64,000 nucleotides of DNA from Nocardia nova (GTDB taxonomy: Bacteria; Actinomycetota; Actinomycetes; Mycobacteriales; Mycobacteriaceae): assembly GCF_002933465.1 (NCBI RefSeq), contig NZ_PSZE01000026.1, forward strand, positions 33,462 through 97,461. Direction: 5' to 3'. Positions within the stretch are counted from its first letter, which is position 1; each line of letters starts with the position of its first letter. A program made the translations under genes and the position numbers. The notes beneath the pieces were generated by a model. That model searched no databases. It saw nothing but the letters and a program-made list of their open reading frames with translations, and was not told where the DNA came from. Shown here piece by piece: positions 23,740 through 31,963 of this stretch.

Positions 23740-24342
23740 ATGCCCGAAGATCGTCCTCAGCACACCGTCTATTACGGCTTCGACCCCACCCGGCCGGTGG
23801 CCTTCACGGTGCCGCCGGTCGAGGCGACGCCCGAGCAGCCGCTACCGGACGCCGGGCCATTTCTGCGGGTGTGCGCCGGGGTAGCAGAGCCAACCACGGT
23901 CATTGAGCGCGTGACCGTGCAACTCGTCGGCCTCTGGCGTCATATCCATGAACAGCGGCCACGCGATCCGGGCGAGCTGGAGAAGCTGAACGAACAAATC
24001 AATCTGTCTATTTGGTTCATCGACCGCGAAGCGGGCGGACACATCAAAGAGGTTGCACACCAAGCAGATACGCCGCTGGCACCCTCAACCTATGGCCAAT
24101 GGGTCGCGTGGTTGGTCTGGAAATACCTGCTCTATGCGCTCCGGCAGAACGATCCCGCGCACCGCGAGCGTGACGCGGCTGAACTCAACTGGTGTATCGA
24201 GTCGTTCAACGAATTGGTGGTAGCGGTGCAGGCTGGACGGCTGCGACTGCCGCCGGAACAGGGACCGGAGGGGGACGGAACCGAGTTTCCGCCACGGCGG
24301 GTGTGGCCTGAGAGCAGCACTACCGGGAGGAATCCGGCATGA
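23740..24342 (+). CDS. Hypothetical protein
   Basis: 200 aa, no family recognised. Central helical region rich in Trp and Leu (LVGLWRHIHEQRPRDPGEL; WVAWLVWKYLLYALRQND) and a Pro/Glu-rich tail. ATG 23740 has GGAGGG 11 nt upstream. The next gene overlaps it by 4 bp, so 23.7-24.9 kb is one operon. Confidence 0.65.
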   Translation: MPEDRPQHTVYYGFDPTRPVAFTVPPVEATPEQPLPDAGPFLRVCAGVAEPTTVIERVTVQLVGLWRHIHEQRPRDPGELEKLNEQINLSIWFIDREAGGHIKEVAHQADTPLAPSTYGQWVAWLVWKYLLYALRQNDPAHRERDAAELNWCIESFNELVVAVQAGRLRLPPEQGPEGDGTEFPPRRVWPESSTTGRNPA

Positions 24343-24533
24343 GCAGGTCAGTGCCGGATCGGACATTCGTTTACGCCGATAGCGTGCTGGCCGAAGTGCT
24401 GTGTTGTGCGCACCTGATGGAGCTGACGCCGAAGCGTGCCGAGGAACTGCGATTCATCCACCGGCACCACCACCCCGACGAGTGCGTGGTGCATCTGGAG
24501 GCGGCCTACCTGCTGCTAATCGAGGTCGACTGA
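24339..24533 (+). CDS. Small hypothetical protein, coupled
   Basis: 64 aa, ATGA overlap with the 200-aa gene. Sequence AHLMELTPKRAEELRFIHRH, then HH and an acidic C-terminus. No family recognised. The overlap supports it as a real translated gene. Confidence 0.6.
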   Translation: MSRSVPDRTFVYADSVLAEVLCCAHLMELTPKRAEELRFIHRHHHPDECVVHLEAAYLLLIEVD

Positions 24534-24534
24534 G

Positions 24535-24870
24535 GTGACAGCTTCGCTCGTCTGGATTCTGTGGCCAAGTTCCCTGTTCTTCACTGCGGTGCTGAGCTTT
24601 CGCCTTGGGGCACATTGGCGTTCGGCTGATACCCCAGGGCGGCACCGCGCAGGCATGATGCCGACAGAAGATGAGTGGGACGAGGAGCTGGCGGACGATG
24701 ACGGCGAGATCAACGACGAGAGCAGCCCATCGCCGGCCCCGCCCCAGGCTCGCCGCTGGTGGAGTGACGAGGACGATACGGAGGTACTGCCGCGGATACA
24801 GGACCTCCTGCCTGCCCGACGCAGCACGCCAATTCGGCGACCTCCGTGGATGAAAGAAGACTTCTCGTAA
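24535..24870 (+). CDS. Small single-pass membrane protein
   Basis: 111 aa, GTG start 2 nt after the previous stop. One N-terminal membrane segment (LVWILWPSSLFFTAVLSFRL) followed by an acidic, Pro/Ser-rich soluble tail. Function unknown; last gene of the small operon, ending before a strong terminator. Confidence 0.55.
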   Translation: MTASLVWILWPSSLFFTAVLSFRLGAHWRSADTPGRHRAGMMPTEDEWDEELADDDGEINDESSPSPAPPQARRWWSDEDDTEVLPRIQDLLPARRSTPIRRPPWMKEDFS

Positions 24871-24890
24871 CGGAAATTCAATAAATGAAG

Positions 24891-24922
24891 AGGGCCGCAT
24901 TGCCTTTTGACAATGCGGCCCT
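24891..24922. terminator. Bidirectional terminator
   Basis: Perfect 12-bp stem AGGGCCGCATTG (24891-24902) and CAATGCGGCCCT (24911-24922) with 8-nt loop, between two convergent genes. Confidence 0.85.
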
Positions 24923-24928
24923 GTCCCT

Positions 24929-25288
24929 TCATGTGGCGTCAGTGTTCGTGTCGACTGTGCTGGGCTCCTCGCCCCGCAGTTCTGCCAACTCGTCCTGCAA
25001 CTGGATCATTGTGTCCCAGTAGTCTTGGGCCAGATCACACCGCTCGGCGTATTCGTCCAGCCGGTATCGGAAGCAGTTGACCGTCTTGACGAAGCAGGCG
25101 AGAACGCCAGCTGCACAGACGATGAAAAATGCTCGATTCCACGTCGACATGCAGTCCCACTGGTAGTACAGATTGACGAGCCCGAAGACGATGAGCGCGG
25201 GCTCGTAGACGGCGTGCACAAACACGCCGTACCAACTGTAGCGCCAGCCATCGTGCCACTGATTGAAGGAACGGAGTATCGCCGTCAT
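24929..25288 (-). CDS. Small membrane protein with coiled-coil tail
   Basis: 119 aa with two hydrophobic segments (YEPALIVFGLVNLYYQWD; AFFIVCAAGVLACFVKTV) and a C-terminal helical acidic tail (YWDTMIQLQDELAELRG). No family recognised. It is monocistronic between a terminator and an AT-rich intergenic region. Confidence 0.6.
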   Translation of the reverse strand: MTAILRSFNQWHDGWRYSWYGVFVHAVYEPALIVFGLVNLYYQWDCMSTWNRAFFIVCAAGVLACFVKTVNCFRYRLDEYAERCDLAQDYWDTMIQLQDELAELRGEEPSTVDTNTDAT

Positions 25289-25497
25289 TAGAACCTCCGA
25301 AGCGAAAGCTCCTGGATAAAACCAGGGGTCGCGACGAGAATGCCGACGACCGCAGACACCGCGCCATTAAGACTTGTGGCGTATTGAATACGGCAACATT
25401 ATTGTATCATATTTTGTATTAATAGTCAATTAGAGGAAGGGGTGACCTTAGCGAGTGTTTGCAGATAGATTATATTTAAGTATAATTACAAGCAATT

Positions 25498-25713
25498 ATG
25501 ACGAAAAATGAATCAGCTCTCAAATCTCAAGATTATGCCGATGAAACAACATGGCATCGTAAGATGCGTACCATGAAGACTGAACTAATAATCTATGTAG
25601 TTCTTCTGTTTATCTTCCCTCTCATCGGCTTGGTAGGACTCGTCCAACTCGGGATTAGGTGGTTTCTTATTGACCGACCTCGGCGCAAGAATGCCCTTAG
25701 AAGGCAGCCATAG
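25498..25713 (+). CDS. Small membrane protein
   Basis: 71 aa. One or two hydrophobic helices (LIIYVVLLFIFPLIGLVGLV) followed by a basic tail (RPRRKNALRRQP). AT-rich DNA, no clear Shine-Dalgarno. Its 3' end overlaps the 3' end of the convergent gene by 17 bp. Confidence 0.45.
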   Translation: MTKNESALKSQDYADETTWHRKMRTMKTELIIYVVLLFIFPLIGLVGLVQLGIRWFLIDRPRRKNALRRQP

Positions 25714-27031
25714 CAATGTGGGTACGCTTGTACGGTGTGCCCTCCTGGGGTGAGTACATGGCGTACCAAGAACCGCCTTCAACAGTTAAGCTACTGAGCT
25801 GAGACTTCTTTGTATCAGGCGGTTCAAGCCAGCGCACGGCATCAAGAAGGCCATCACTGCCGACTCGCCACCCGGTTGCCAATGTTGAGCCAAACTGATT
25901 ACCGCAGAAATAGCCGGGCTGGTGTTCAAGCGAAGGCTGGTTTCGAAGATCCATAAGATAGCTGTCACCCTCCCGGACCATTACGCCGGTAAATGAACGG
26001 CATACGGTGCCGTCGTCTAGAACAACCTGAAATGGCCAGGTATGCGTGCCAGGAGGTACAGGGTTTGAGTCAGCCGCCTGGACGCCGCGGGCGTGAAATC
26101 GCCAGAACTTCTGCGGTTCGCTGAGATTGCCGCATACGACGGACTTGTCATCGACACCGAAGCATGGGTCGAGCTTGGCGCGGGTCGGTCCTAGTTGTGG
26201 TGGAATCGCACAAAGATATGCATCGGCGCGATTCGAGGCCGGTGATTTGCCGCAGTAGGCTTCATCTGCGTCTTCGAACCCTTGGTTTACGAATCTATTG
26301 CCTGCGATATATATCTCATTCGTGGCTGACGGATTCGAGGGCGGCGGCGGTCCCCCTGGATAGGGCTGCGGGGATACTGCGGGTGGACTTTGCTGCGCTG
26401 TGTCGTGCGGGCTCTGACACTGGCTAAGCCACCCTATTAGGGCGATAACGGCTAAGATCGCCCCGCCTCCCATGCCTACCGCCTTTAGTGTCTCTGAATC
26501 ATTGAGCTTCTTCGCTCTTTCCTCCATGCGTTGGTAGAACCGCCGCCAACGCTTTTCCTCTGGGGTTTGTGCCTCTTCCTCGGCGTTGGCTGTTTCCTCC
26601 GGCTCTGGTTCTGGCTCCTCCGCCCGCCGCTCTTCCTCCTTGGTGATTCGCTCTTTGCACTCATCCAAAACCGCGATGGCGAATTTACGAATAAGGGTCG
26701 CTTCCATGTGCCGCCGGAAACCCTCGGATGACAGATGGACTGCTCTTGCGGCTTGGTCGCGGCGGACCGTAAGTGATGTGCGGCGTAGGTCGGACGCGAG
26801 ACCCAGTAGGCATTTTATAGCAGCCCGTTCATCCTCAATCGCCATGCGATCGACGCTGATGTTGAGAAGGGTTTCAATGTCTTTTGGTGTCGCTAAAGAC
26901 TGAACGAGCTCAGCGCACTTCTGAAGCGCCGGTACGTTGACTCGGCCAAGTTGGTTAACACCCTTCTTTCGGACAACAACCAAGTCCCCGTAGACCTCGT
27001 CGGTAGAGGGCAGCAGCGCGCTGTCGGTCAT
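25697..27031 (-). CDS. Large single-pass membrane protein, unknown
   Basis: 444 aa. The N-terminal cytoplasmic helical region (about 1-200) ends in a Glu/Pro-rich charged stretch. One membrane segment (GMGGGAILAVIALIGWLSQC) follows, then a Pro-rich linker and an exported C-terminal domain with several cysteines (AYCGKSP, LDPCFGVDD, VVCGN, YFCGN) that could form disulfides. No family recognised. The start at 27031 or 27049 is uncertain. An in-to-out layout suggests signalling or surface interaction, for example with a partner cell, but this is speculation. Confidence 0.65.
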   Translation of the reverse strand: MTDSALLPSTDEVYGDLVVVRKKGVNQLGRVNVPALQKCAELVQSLATPKDIETLLNISVDRMAIEDERAAIKCLLGLASDLRRTSLTVRRDQAARAVHLSSEGFRRHMEATLIRKFAIAVLDECKERITKEEERRAEEPEPEPEETANAEEEAQTPEEKRWRRFYQRMEERAKKLNDSETLKAVGMGGGAILAVIALIGWLSQCQSPHDTAQQSPPAVSPQPYPGGPPPPSNPSATNEIYIAGNRFVNQGFEDADEAYCGKSPASNRADAYLCAIPPQLGPTRAKLDPCFGVDDKSVVCGNLSEPQKFWRFHARGVQAADSNPVPPGTHTWPFQVVLDDGTVCRSFTGVMVREGDSYLMDLRNQPSLEHQPGYFCGNQFGSTLATGWRVGSDGLLDAVRWLEPPDTKKSQLSSLTVEGGSWYAMYSPQEGTPYKRTHIAMAAF

Positions 27032-27103
27032 CCACCGATCATGCCCCATCCAGCGTGACGTCACGGGGCGAACCCTGGTGGAGCCGAGCAACATGACAGC
27101 GCG

Positions 27104-27130
27104 CCCACTTCTGCTCACTTCCGCCCACTT
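27104..27130. repeat. Three 10-bp phased repeats upstream of small-gene operon
   Basis: CCCACTT (27104), CTCACTT (27114) and CCCACTT (27124) occur exactly 10 bp apart, one helical turn. They lie about 86-112 bp before the first start codon of the plus-strand operon and in the divergent region shared with the membrane-protein gene. They may be iterons or a regulator site. Confidence 0.5.
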
Positions 27131-27215
27131 TGGGCCGAATATCCGCTCAGTTCAGCCCGCTTTTTTGGCGCAGCCTGGATGTCGTTGAACATCACCACTC
27201 AGTAGGGAGCAAAGC

Positions 27216-27521
27216 ATGTCCAACCTCATCCCCCGCCCCAGTGCTCAGCTGGAGTCAACCATTCCGGACGGCTTCAGCCGCTCCGAGGGCAAGGAGCTGC
27301 AACGCCTTCAGAACAAGGAGCTCGCCCGCGGGTTGGTGACAGCCACCCGCGTGCAAGCCGCCGGCATGGTCGCGGCTGTCGGCCTCCAGACCACAGCCAT
27401 GCTCAGCCGCGAGGCGGCTTTTCAGGCTGACGGCGATCCAGCGGCGGCTGCCCGCCTCGGGCACATCGTCGACCAGTACGCCACCTACGTCGGCAGCGAG
27501 GTCGCCCGTTTCCGCCACTGA
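27216..27521 (+). CDS. Small hypothetical protein
   Basis: 101 aa, helical, Ala-rich (ELQRLQNKELARGLVTATRV). GTAGGGAG upstream of the ATG supports the start. No family recognised; first gene of the small operon that precedes the transfer genes. Confidence 0.65.
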   Translation: MSNLIPRPSAQLESTIPDGFSRSEGKELQRLQNKELARGLVTATRVQAAGMVAAVGLQTTAMLSREAAFQADGDPAAAARLGHIVDQYATYVGSEVARFRH

Positions 27522-27594
27522 CGCATCGCTGGGTGAGCGATCTACGCAGGTCGCTCACCCTCTTCCCTCAACCCAATCCACGAAAGGATGCACC

Positions 27595-27882
27595 ATGAGT
27601 ATTTCCGATCTTCCCGAGAACGCCAGCGAGCCTGAAGACTTCGACCAGATGGCCCGCGAACTGGCCGATCTGCTGAAGGTGACGCCGCCCGGCGATCACC
27701 CCATCGTCGCCGAACACCTGGCGACCGGTGTCGTCGTCTCCATGTCGAGCGCACTGGCCGACATCAGGATGATGGTCGACGTCCATCAGGACATGGCTCC
27801 GGTGAGTGCACACCGCGTCATGACCTTCGCCCAAGAGGTCGCACAGGCCACCTTGGCGTGGGTGAAGGGGTTGGCGCAGTGA
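27595..27882 (+). CDS. Small hypothetical protein
   Basis: 95 aa, acidic at the N-terminus (DLPENASEPEDFDQMARELA), helical elsewhere. GAAAGG upstream of the ATG. Its stop overlaps the GTG start of the next gene. Confidence 0.6.
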   Translation: MSISDLPENASEPEDFDQMARELADLLKVTPPGDHPIVAEHLATGVVVSMSSALADIRMMVDVHQDMAPVSAHRVMTFAQEVAQATLAWVKGLAQ

Positions 27883-28166
27883 CGACCGCCATTCTCGCCC
27901 AGGGCTTTTGGGCCGTTACCGGCGCGATCACCGGAGTGTTCGTTCTGGTCGCTCTTGGCTTTCTGCTGTCGATCGTGTTCCTCGAACTCCTATTGAGGAG
28001 TGACAAGCATCGGCAGCAGCGCCGTGAGGCCAAGAAACTGCGCCAGGCCACCGGCGCTGCCTTGCAGCGTATTGACGACGACGCGGCCGAGAGCGTGAGT
28101 CGCCTCCATGCTGCGTATTGGCAAGCCCAACAACGTATCCGAGACGAAGTGAACAGGAGAAGCTAG
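27879..28166 (+). CDS. Small membrane protein with coiled-coil tail
   Basis: 95 aa from GTG 27879. One strong membrane segment (ITGVFVLVALGFLLSIVFLE) followed by a basic helical tail (RQQRREAKKLRQATGAALQR). It overlaps both neighbours by a few bases. Resembles in layout the small spread-type membrane proteins of actinomycete plasmids; no sequence proof. Confidence 0.6.
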   Translation: MTTAILAQGFWAVTGAITGVFVLVALGFLLSIVFLELLLRSDKHRQQRREAKKLRQATGAALQRIDDDAAESVSRLHAAYWQAQQRIRDEVNRRS

Positions 28167-28366
28167 TGAAAGAACCGAGCGGCATGATAGACGGCTTTTT
28201 CAGCCGCTGTCTCCGCGTCTTCTTGGGAGTCATCCTCCTCTACTTGGCCGTCCAGGTCTTAAAAGTACTGCTGCCCATCCTCATTGTCATTCTGGCCGTC
28301 GCGGGCCTGGCCGGACTGGTGTGGCTGGGGATTGTTGTCTTCCGTACAACTCGACAAAAGTGGTAA
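28166..28366 (+). CDS. Small membrane protein
   Basis: 66 aa from GTG 28166, which overlaps the previous TAG; AGGAGAAG upstream. Two hydrophobic helices (FLGVILLYLAVQVLKVLLPI and ILAVAGLAGLVWLGIVVF). Unknown function; ends the small operon before operator site 1. Confidence 0.6.
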   Translation: MKEPSGMIDGFFSRCLRVFLGVILLYLAVQVLKVLLPILIVILAVAGLAGLVWLGIVVFRTTRQKW

Positions 28367-28467
28367 GGCAAGCGTTTTCGTCGCAAGGGCGCGCAGCCGT
28401 ATCGGGTGTTGTAGAAATGCCAACCTCAATTGTCTATTTCACTCGTGCAATACATAGTGAGTGCAGA

Positions 28468-28489
28468 GCTATTGCACGGATGCAATAGC
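28468..28489. promoter_or_regulatory. XRE operator copy upstream of transfer operon
   Basis: GCTATTGCA-CGGA-TGCAATAGC, a perfect 9-bp inverted repeat, 72 bp before the first gene of the TraG-like operon. Its core ATTGCAYGGATGCAAT recurs at 33583-33598, upstream of the element's XRE gene. Confidence 0.75.
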
Positions 28490-28561
28490 AAGGAGCCCCG
28501 GACCGCAGTGGCAGTCTGAGTGGGCCAATCAACTAACGGATATTCAAGGAGGGATCGACGC

Positions 28562-28765
28562 ATGTCAAAAACAGGACGTACCAACCCACGACTAAGCGGT
28601 CGGCGTAGTCGGCCGAATCGTCGCATCACAGTTCACAGCGAACGGCGCGGCGTGCCGGATCTGCGCAAGCTCGGTCGGGCTGTCATTGCCGCGGCGATGG
28701 CCGAGGCCGAAGCGCAGGCCCTCGCGGCCGGGAGCGAAGAGGAGGAACTCGACCATGACGATTGA
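28562..28765 (+). CDS. Small conserved protein preceding TraG-like ATPase
   Basis: 67 aa: Arg-rich N-terminus and a helical segment PDLRKLGRAVIAAAMAEAEA followed by an acidic tail. GGAGGG about 8 nt before ATG 28562. It overlaps the ATPase start by 11 bp. Similar small proteins are commonly found ahead of such ATPases in actinobacterial integrative elements; function unknown. Confidence 0.65.
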   Translation: MSKTGRTNPRLSGRRSRPNRRITVHSERRGVPDLRKLGRAVIAAAMAEAEAQALAAGSEEEELDHDD

Positions 28766-30944
28766 GCATCCCTCCTCACTCGGCCCCGACACGTTGGTGT
28801 GGCAACAGGTGCACTGGCCGCACCCGCTCAAAGAAGCGGCGGCGCTGTCGCTCCTGACGACATGGGCCGCGCAGAAACACGCGCCGCTCCTGATCCTCGA
28901 AGCTCGTGCTGATGTGACCGGAGTCGAATATCTGATCGGCAGCCGCCTCCGTCACGCAGAGGCGATTCGGCGCACTGTCGAACAGCTCGTGCGCGGCAGC
29001 ATCGTCACCCAGTTCGAGCACACCGACCGGGCGACCGTCAGCACGGCTCGCCGCTTGCGTGCCAGTACCACCAACCGGCCGTTGGAGCCGGTCGACGCGG
29101 TGGCCTCTCACCGCTCCATCCTGAGTGCGCTAACCGCAGTCGGGCGAAACGAACGATTGGTCATCCAAGCTGTTCTCGGACCTCGACACGAGCCGGCCTT
29201 GCCGCCGCCGATTCGAGCCCGCGACGATCAGACGGTTACGAGCAAACTGCTCCAAGGGATTTTGCCCGACCGTCGCGCCGACGTGCGGCAGGCCTTGACC
29301 CGCAAGCTCGGTCAACACGGGTTCGAGGTTGTCCTACGGCTCGGCGTACACGCAGTGACGGCCGAGCGGCGCCGGACGTTACTGCTCGGATTGGCCGCGG
29401 CGATCAGCACGGTAGAAGCGGCCGGAGTCCGCTTGCGCCTCGCTGATGACAAAGCGGCACACGTGAATACGCCGCAACCCCGCTGGTCGCTGTTCATGCC
29501 ATCGCAGCACCTGAGCGTGCCCGAAGTGAGTTCGCTTGTCGCCTGGCCGATCAGTGACCACGACAGCGACCAGTTCCCCGGACAACCGCCGATACACCCG
29601 AAGCCGGTCCGGCCCACCGCTGCCGTCCAAACTGGCACGCGGACCGTCGCTCTGGCCAACGCACCCGGCGCGGCCGGGACGATCGGGTACGACGTCGTTG
29701 ACGCCCTTCGGCACACCTGGATCACCGGCCCGTCCGGCGTCGGCAAATCGGCGCTGCTGCTCAACCTGATCGTGCAAGACCTCGAAGCCAATCGCTCCGT
29801 GGTGGTGATCGAGCCAAAGGATCTGATTGTCGATCTGCTGGAACGCATCCCCGAGCACCGCAAACATGATGTGGTGCTGCTCGATCCGATGGACAGCGCG
29901 CCGGTGGGCCTCAATCCGCTTGGCGGACGCTACCGAGGCAACCGGACGCCGTACGTCGTAGCCGACTCGCTGTTCGGCATGTTCAAGTCCATCTACAGCG
30001 ATAACCTCGGCTACCGCAGTGAGGATATCTTGCGAAACGCATTGCTCGCCCTCGCTTTTCACGACAGCACCTCTCTCATCATGCTGCCGATCCTGTTGAC
30101 CAATCCAGGTTTTCGGCGGTCGATCACCCAGCGCGTCATTAAAGACGATCCATATAACGCGGCCTGGTTCTGGGAAAAATTCGACAGCCTATCGCCAGAG
30201 ACGGCCACCAGCATCATTGCCCCGCTGTCCAACAAACTGCGCCCACTGCTGACGAAACAGCTTCGCGGCGTGCTAGCGCAGCGCAGCCCGAAGTTCGATG
30301 TGCGACAGGTACTCACCGAAAACAAGGTCCTCTTGGTGCCACTTCAGAAAGGTGTCATTGGTCCCGAGTCGGCGCAGCTGCTATCCGCAGGAGTGCTTTA
30401 TCAGCTGTGGAACGCCATATTGGAACGCGCCGGGACACCCGAAGCGAGCCGCACGCCCGTCATGGTCTATGTCGATGAAGCTCAAGAATTTCTACGCTTT
30501 TCGCAGGACCTCCCCGACGCGCTGGCGATGGCTCGCAGCCTGCGAGCTGGATTCCACGTGGCACACCAGCATGAGGCGCAACTCCCCAAAACCATGTTGG
30601 AGGCATTTCGCAACAATGCTCGCAACCGCATTTCCTTTCAACTACAACCAGGCGACGCCAAGAACGCAGCGGCCGGGCAATCCGTCCTCAGCCCTGAAGA
30701 TTTCAGCGAACTGCCCGCCTATCACATATACGCCCGCCTGGTGCGCGACAACAGCGTTCAGCCCTGGATATCAGGGGTGACGTTGCCGCCACCTCCAGTC
30801 GTGAGCAATCCGGAGGAAATTCGTCGCCTGAGTCGAGCGCAATACGGACAGCCCCTCGATGAGATCGAGGCCGACTTCGCGGGACTGCTCGACGACATCA
30901 GCGACGCACCTGCCGCGACGCATCGGCGAAGGAGGCAGACATGA
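28755..30944 (+). CDS. TraG/VirD4-HerA-like conjugative coupling ATPase
   Basis: 729 aa. Walker A GPSGVGKSALLLNL at about residue 325, a type IV coupling-protein block VVIEPKDLIVDLLERIPEHR with DVVLLDPMD, and Walker B VMVYVDEAQEFLRF at about residue 570. HEAQLPKTMLEAFRNNARNR and LSPEDFSELPAYHIYARLVR are typical of the HerA/TraG (DUF87/TraD_N-like) relatives in actinobacterial elements. No membrane segment is obvious at the N-terminus. It would pump or dock DNA for transfer. Start ATG 28755 has GGAGGAA upstream. It is followed by a 4-bp-overlapping replication-relaxation gene. Confidence 0.82.
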   Translation: MTIEHPSSLGPDTLVWQQVHWPHPLKEAAALSLLTTWAAQKHAPLLILEARADVTGVEYLIGSRLRHAEAIRRTVEQLVRGSIVTQFEHTDRATVSTARRLRASTTNRPLEPVDAVASHRSILSALTAVGRNERLVIQAVLGPRHEPALPPPIRARDDQTVTSKLLQGILPDRRADVRQALTRKLGQHGFEVVLRLGVHAVTAERRRTLLLGLAAAISTVEAAGVRLRLADDKAAHVNTPQPRWSLFMPSQHLSVPEVSSLVAWPISDHDSDQFPGQPPIHPKPVRPTAAVQTGTRTVALANAPGAAGTIGYDVVDALRHTWITGPSGVGKSALLLNLIVQDLEANRSVVVIEPKDLIVDLLERIPEHRKHDVVLLDPMDSAPVGLNPLGGRYRGNRTPYVVADSLFGMFKSIYSDNLGYRSEDILRNALLALAFHDSTSLIMLPILLTNPGFRRSITQRVIKDDPYNAAWFWEKFDSLSPETATSIIAPLSNKLRPLLTKQLRGVLAQRSPKFDVRQVLTENKVLLVPLQKGVIGPESAQLLSAGVLYQLWNAILERAGTPEASRTPVMVYVDEAQEFLRFSQDLPDALAMARSLRAGFHVAHQHEAQLPKTMLEAFRNNARNRISFQLQPGDAKNAAAGQSVLSPEDFSELPAYHIYARLVRDNSVQPWISGVTLPPPPVVSNPEEIRRLSRAQYGQPLDEIEADFAGLLDDISDAPAATHRRRRQT

Positions 30945-31963
30945 ACGGTTCTCAAGACATGACAGTGGAGGTAGACGTGAAGATTAGAGCCGTTCCGAGT
31001 AGCCGTATCGGTAGCCACTTCGCCTCAGCGGATTCCACAGCATCACCGCTGGTCAGCCGTGTCCATCGGGCCACTCGTGCAACGACTGATGGTGCCCATA
31101 CGGGCACCACACCCCCGGCCGACCCTGGCAGATCGGTGGTCGTGCGCCGCGATGTGTGGAGCATCGGCGAAAGTCTCAGTGAACGGGATTGGGACATCCT
31201 CCGTTCCGTCTACGAACACCGGTTCTTGACGGTCAGGCAGGTCTACGAACTCCACTTTGCCGACCTCAGCCTAACCCACGGACGACGCAGTGCACAGCGC
31301 GTGCTCGAACGGCTGCGCGGGCTGCACGTCCTGGGAGATATTGAGCGGCGAAAAGGAGGATCTGAAGCGGGCTCGGACGGCATGGTGCATTTTGTCGACA
31401 CGAACGGCGAACGGCTGCTACGCGCGGAAACCGGGCGACCGGTCAGGCGTCATCTCACCGATCCGAGCGAGACGTTCCTAAAACACACGCTCGCCATCGC
31501 GGACGTGCATGTGACACTGGCGTGCGCTCACCGTACGGGCGAACTGGAGCTTTTGTCGTACACGATGGAGCCTGCGTGTTGGCGGCGCTATATTGCTCCC
31601 GGCGGCGCGCGCCTCACTCTCAAGCCGGATATGCACTTCAGCGTCTCGCCAAGCGTCGGGAGCGACTATATAGACGATTACTTCTTGGAGGTAGACCGGG
31701 GCACCGAGCCGATACCTCGCCTTATCAAGAAGTGCCGAGATTACGAGACGTATCGGCGGACGGGTATCGAACAGGACCGAAATGACGGCGCATTCCCGCG
31801 CATCATTTGGAGCATGTCCGCCAAAGATCCGGCCAAAGCGCAGCGGCGCAAGGTGGCGCTTCGGGAGGCGATCGACCGAGATCGAAATCTCCCGAGTGAA
31901 CTGTTCTGCGTCATCGTTGCCGATGAGTTGGTCAGCCTCACGAAGCAAGGAGGCAGCCTATGA
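30941..31963 (+). CDS. Replication-relaxation family protein
   Basis: 340 aa. A winged-helix N-terminal half (LSERDWDILRSVYEHRFLTV, RQVYELHF) is followed by the conserved core of this plasmid/ICE family (FLKHTLAIADVHVTLACAHR; LKPDMHF; DYFLEVDRGTEPIPRLIKKC). It is thought to act in replication or DNA relaxation of mobile elements. ATGA overlap with the ATPase and 4-bp overlap with the methyltransferase indicate one operon. The first 70 residues are low-complexity. Confidence 0.8.
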   Translation: MNGSQDMTVEVDVKIRAVPSSRIGSHFASADSTASPLVSRVHRATRATTDGAHTGTTPPADPGRSVVVRRDVWSIGESLSERDWDILRSVYEHRFLTVRQVYELHFADLSLTHGRRSAQRVLERLRGLHVLGDIERRKGGSEAGSDGMVHFVDTNGERLLRAETGRPVRRHLTDPSETFLKHTLAIADVHVTLACAHRTGELELLSYTMEPACWRRYIAPGGARLTLKPDMHFSVSPSVGSDYIDDYFLEVDRGTEPIPRLIKKCRDYETYRRTGIEQDRNDGAFPRIIWSMSAKDPAKAQRRKVALREAIDRDRNLPSELFCVIVADELVSLTKQGGSL

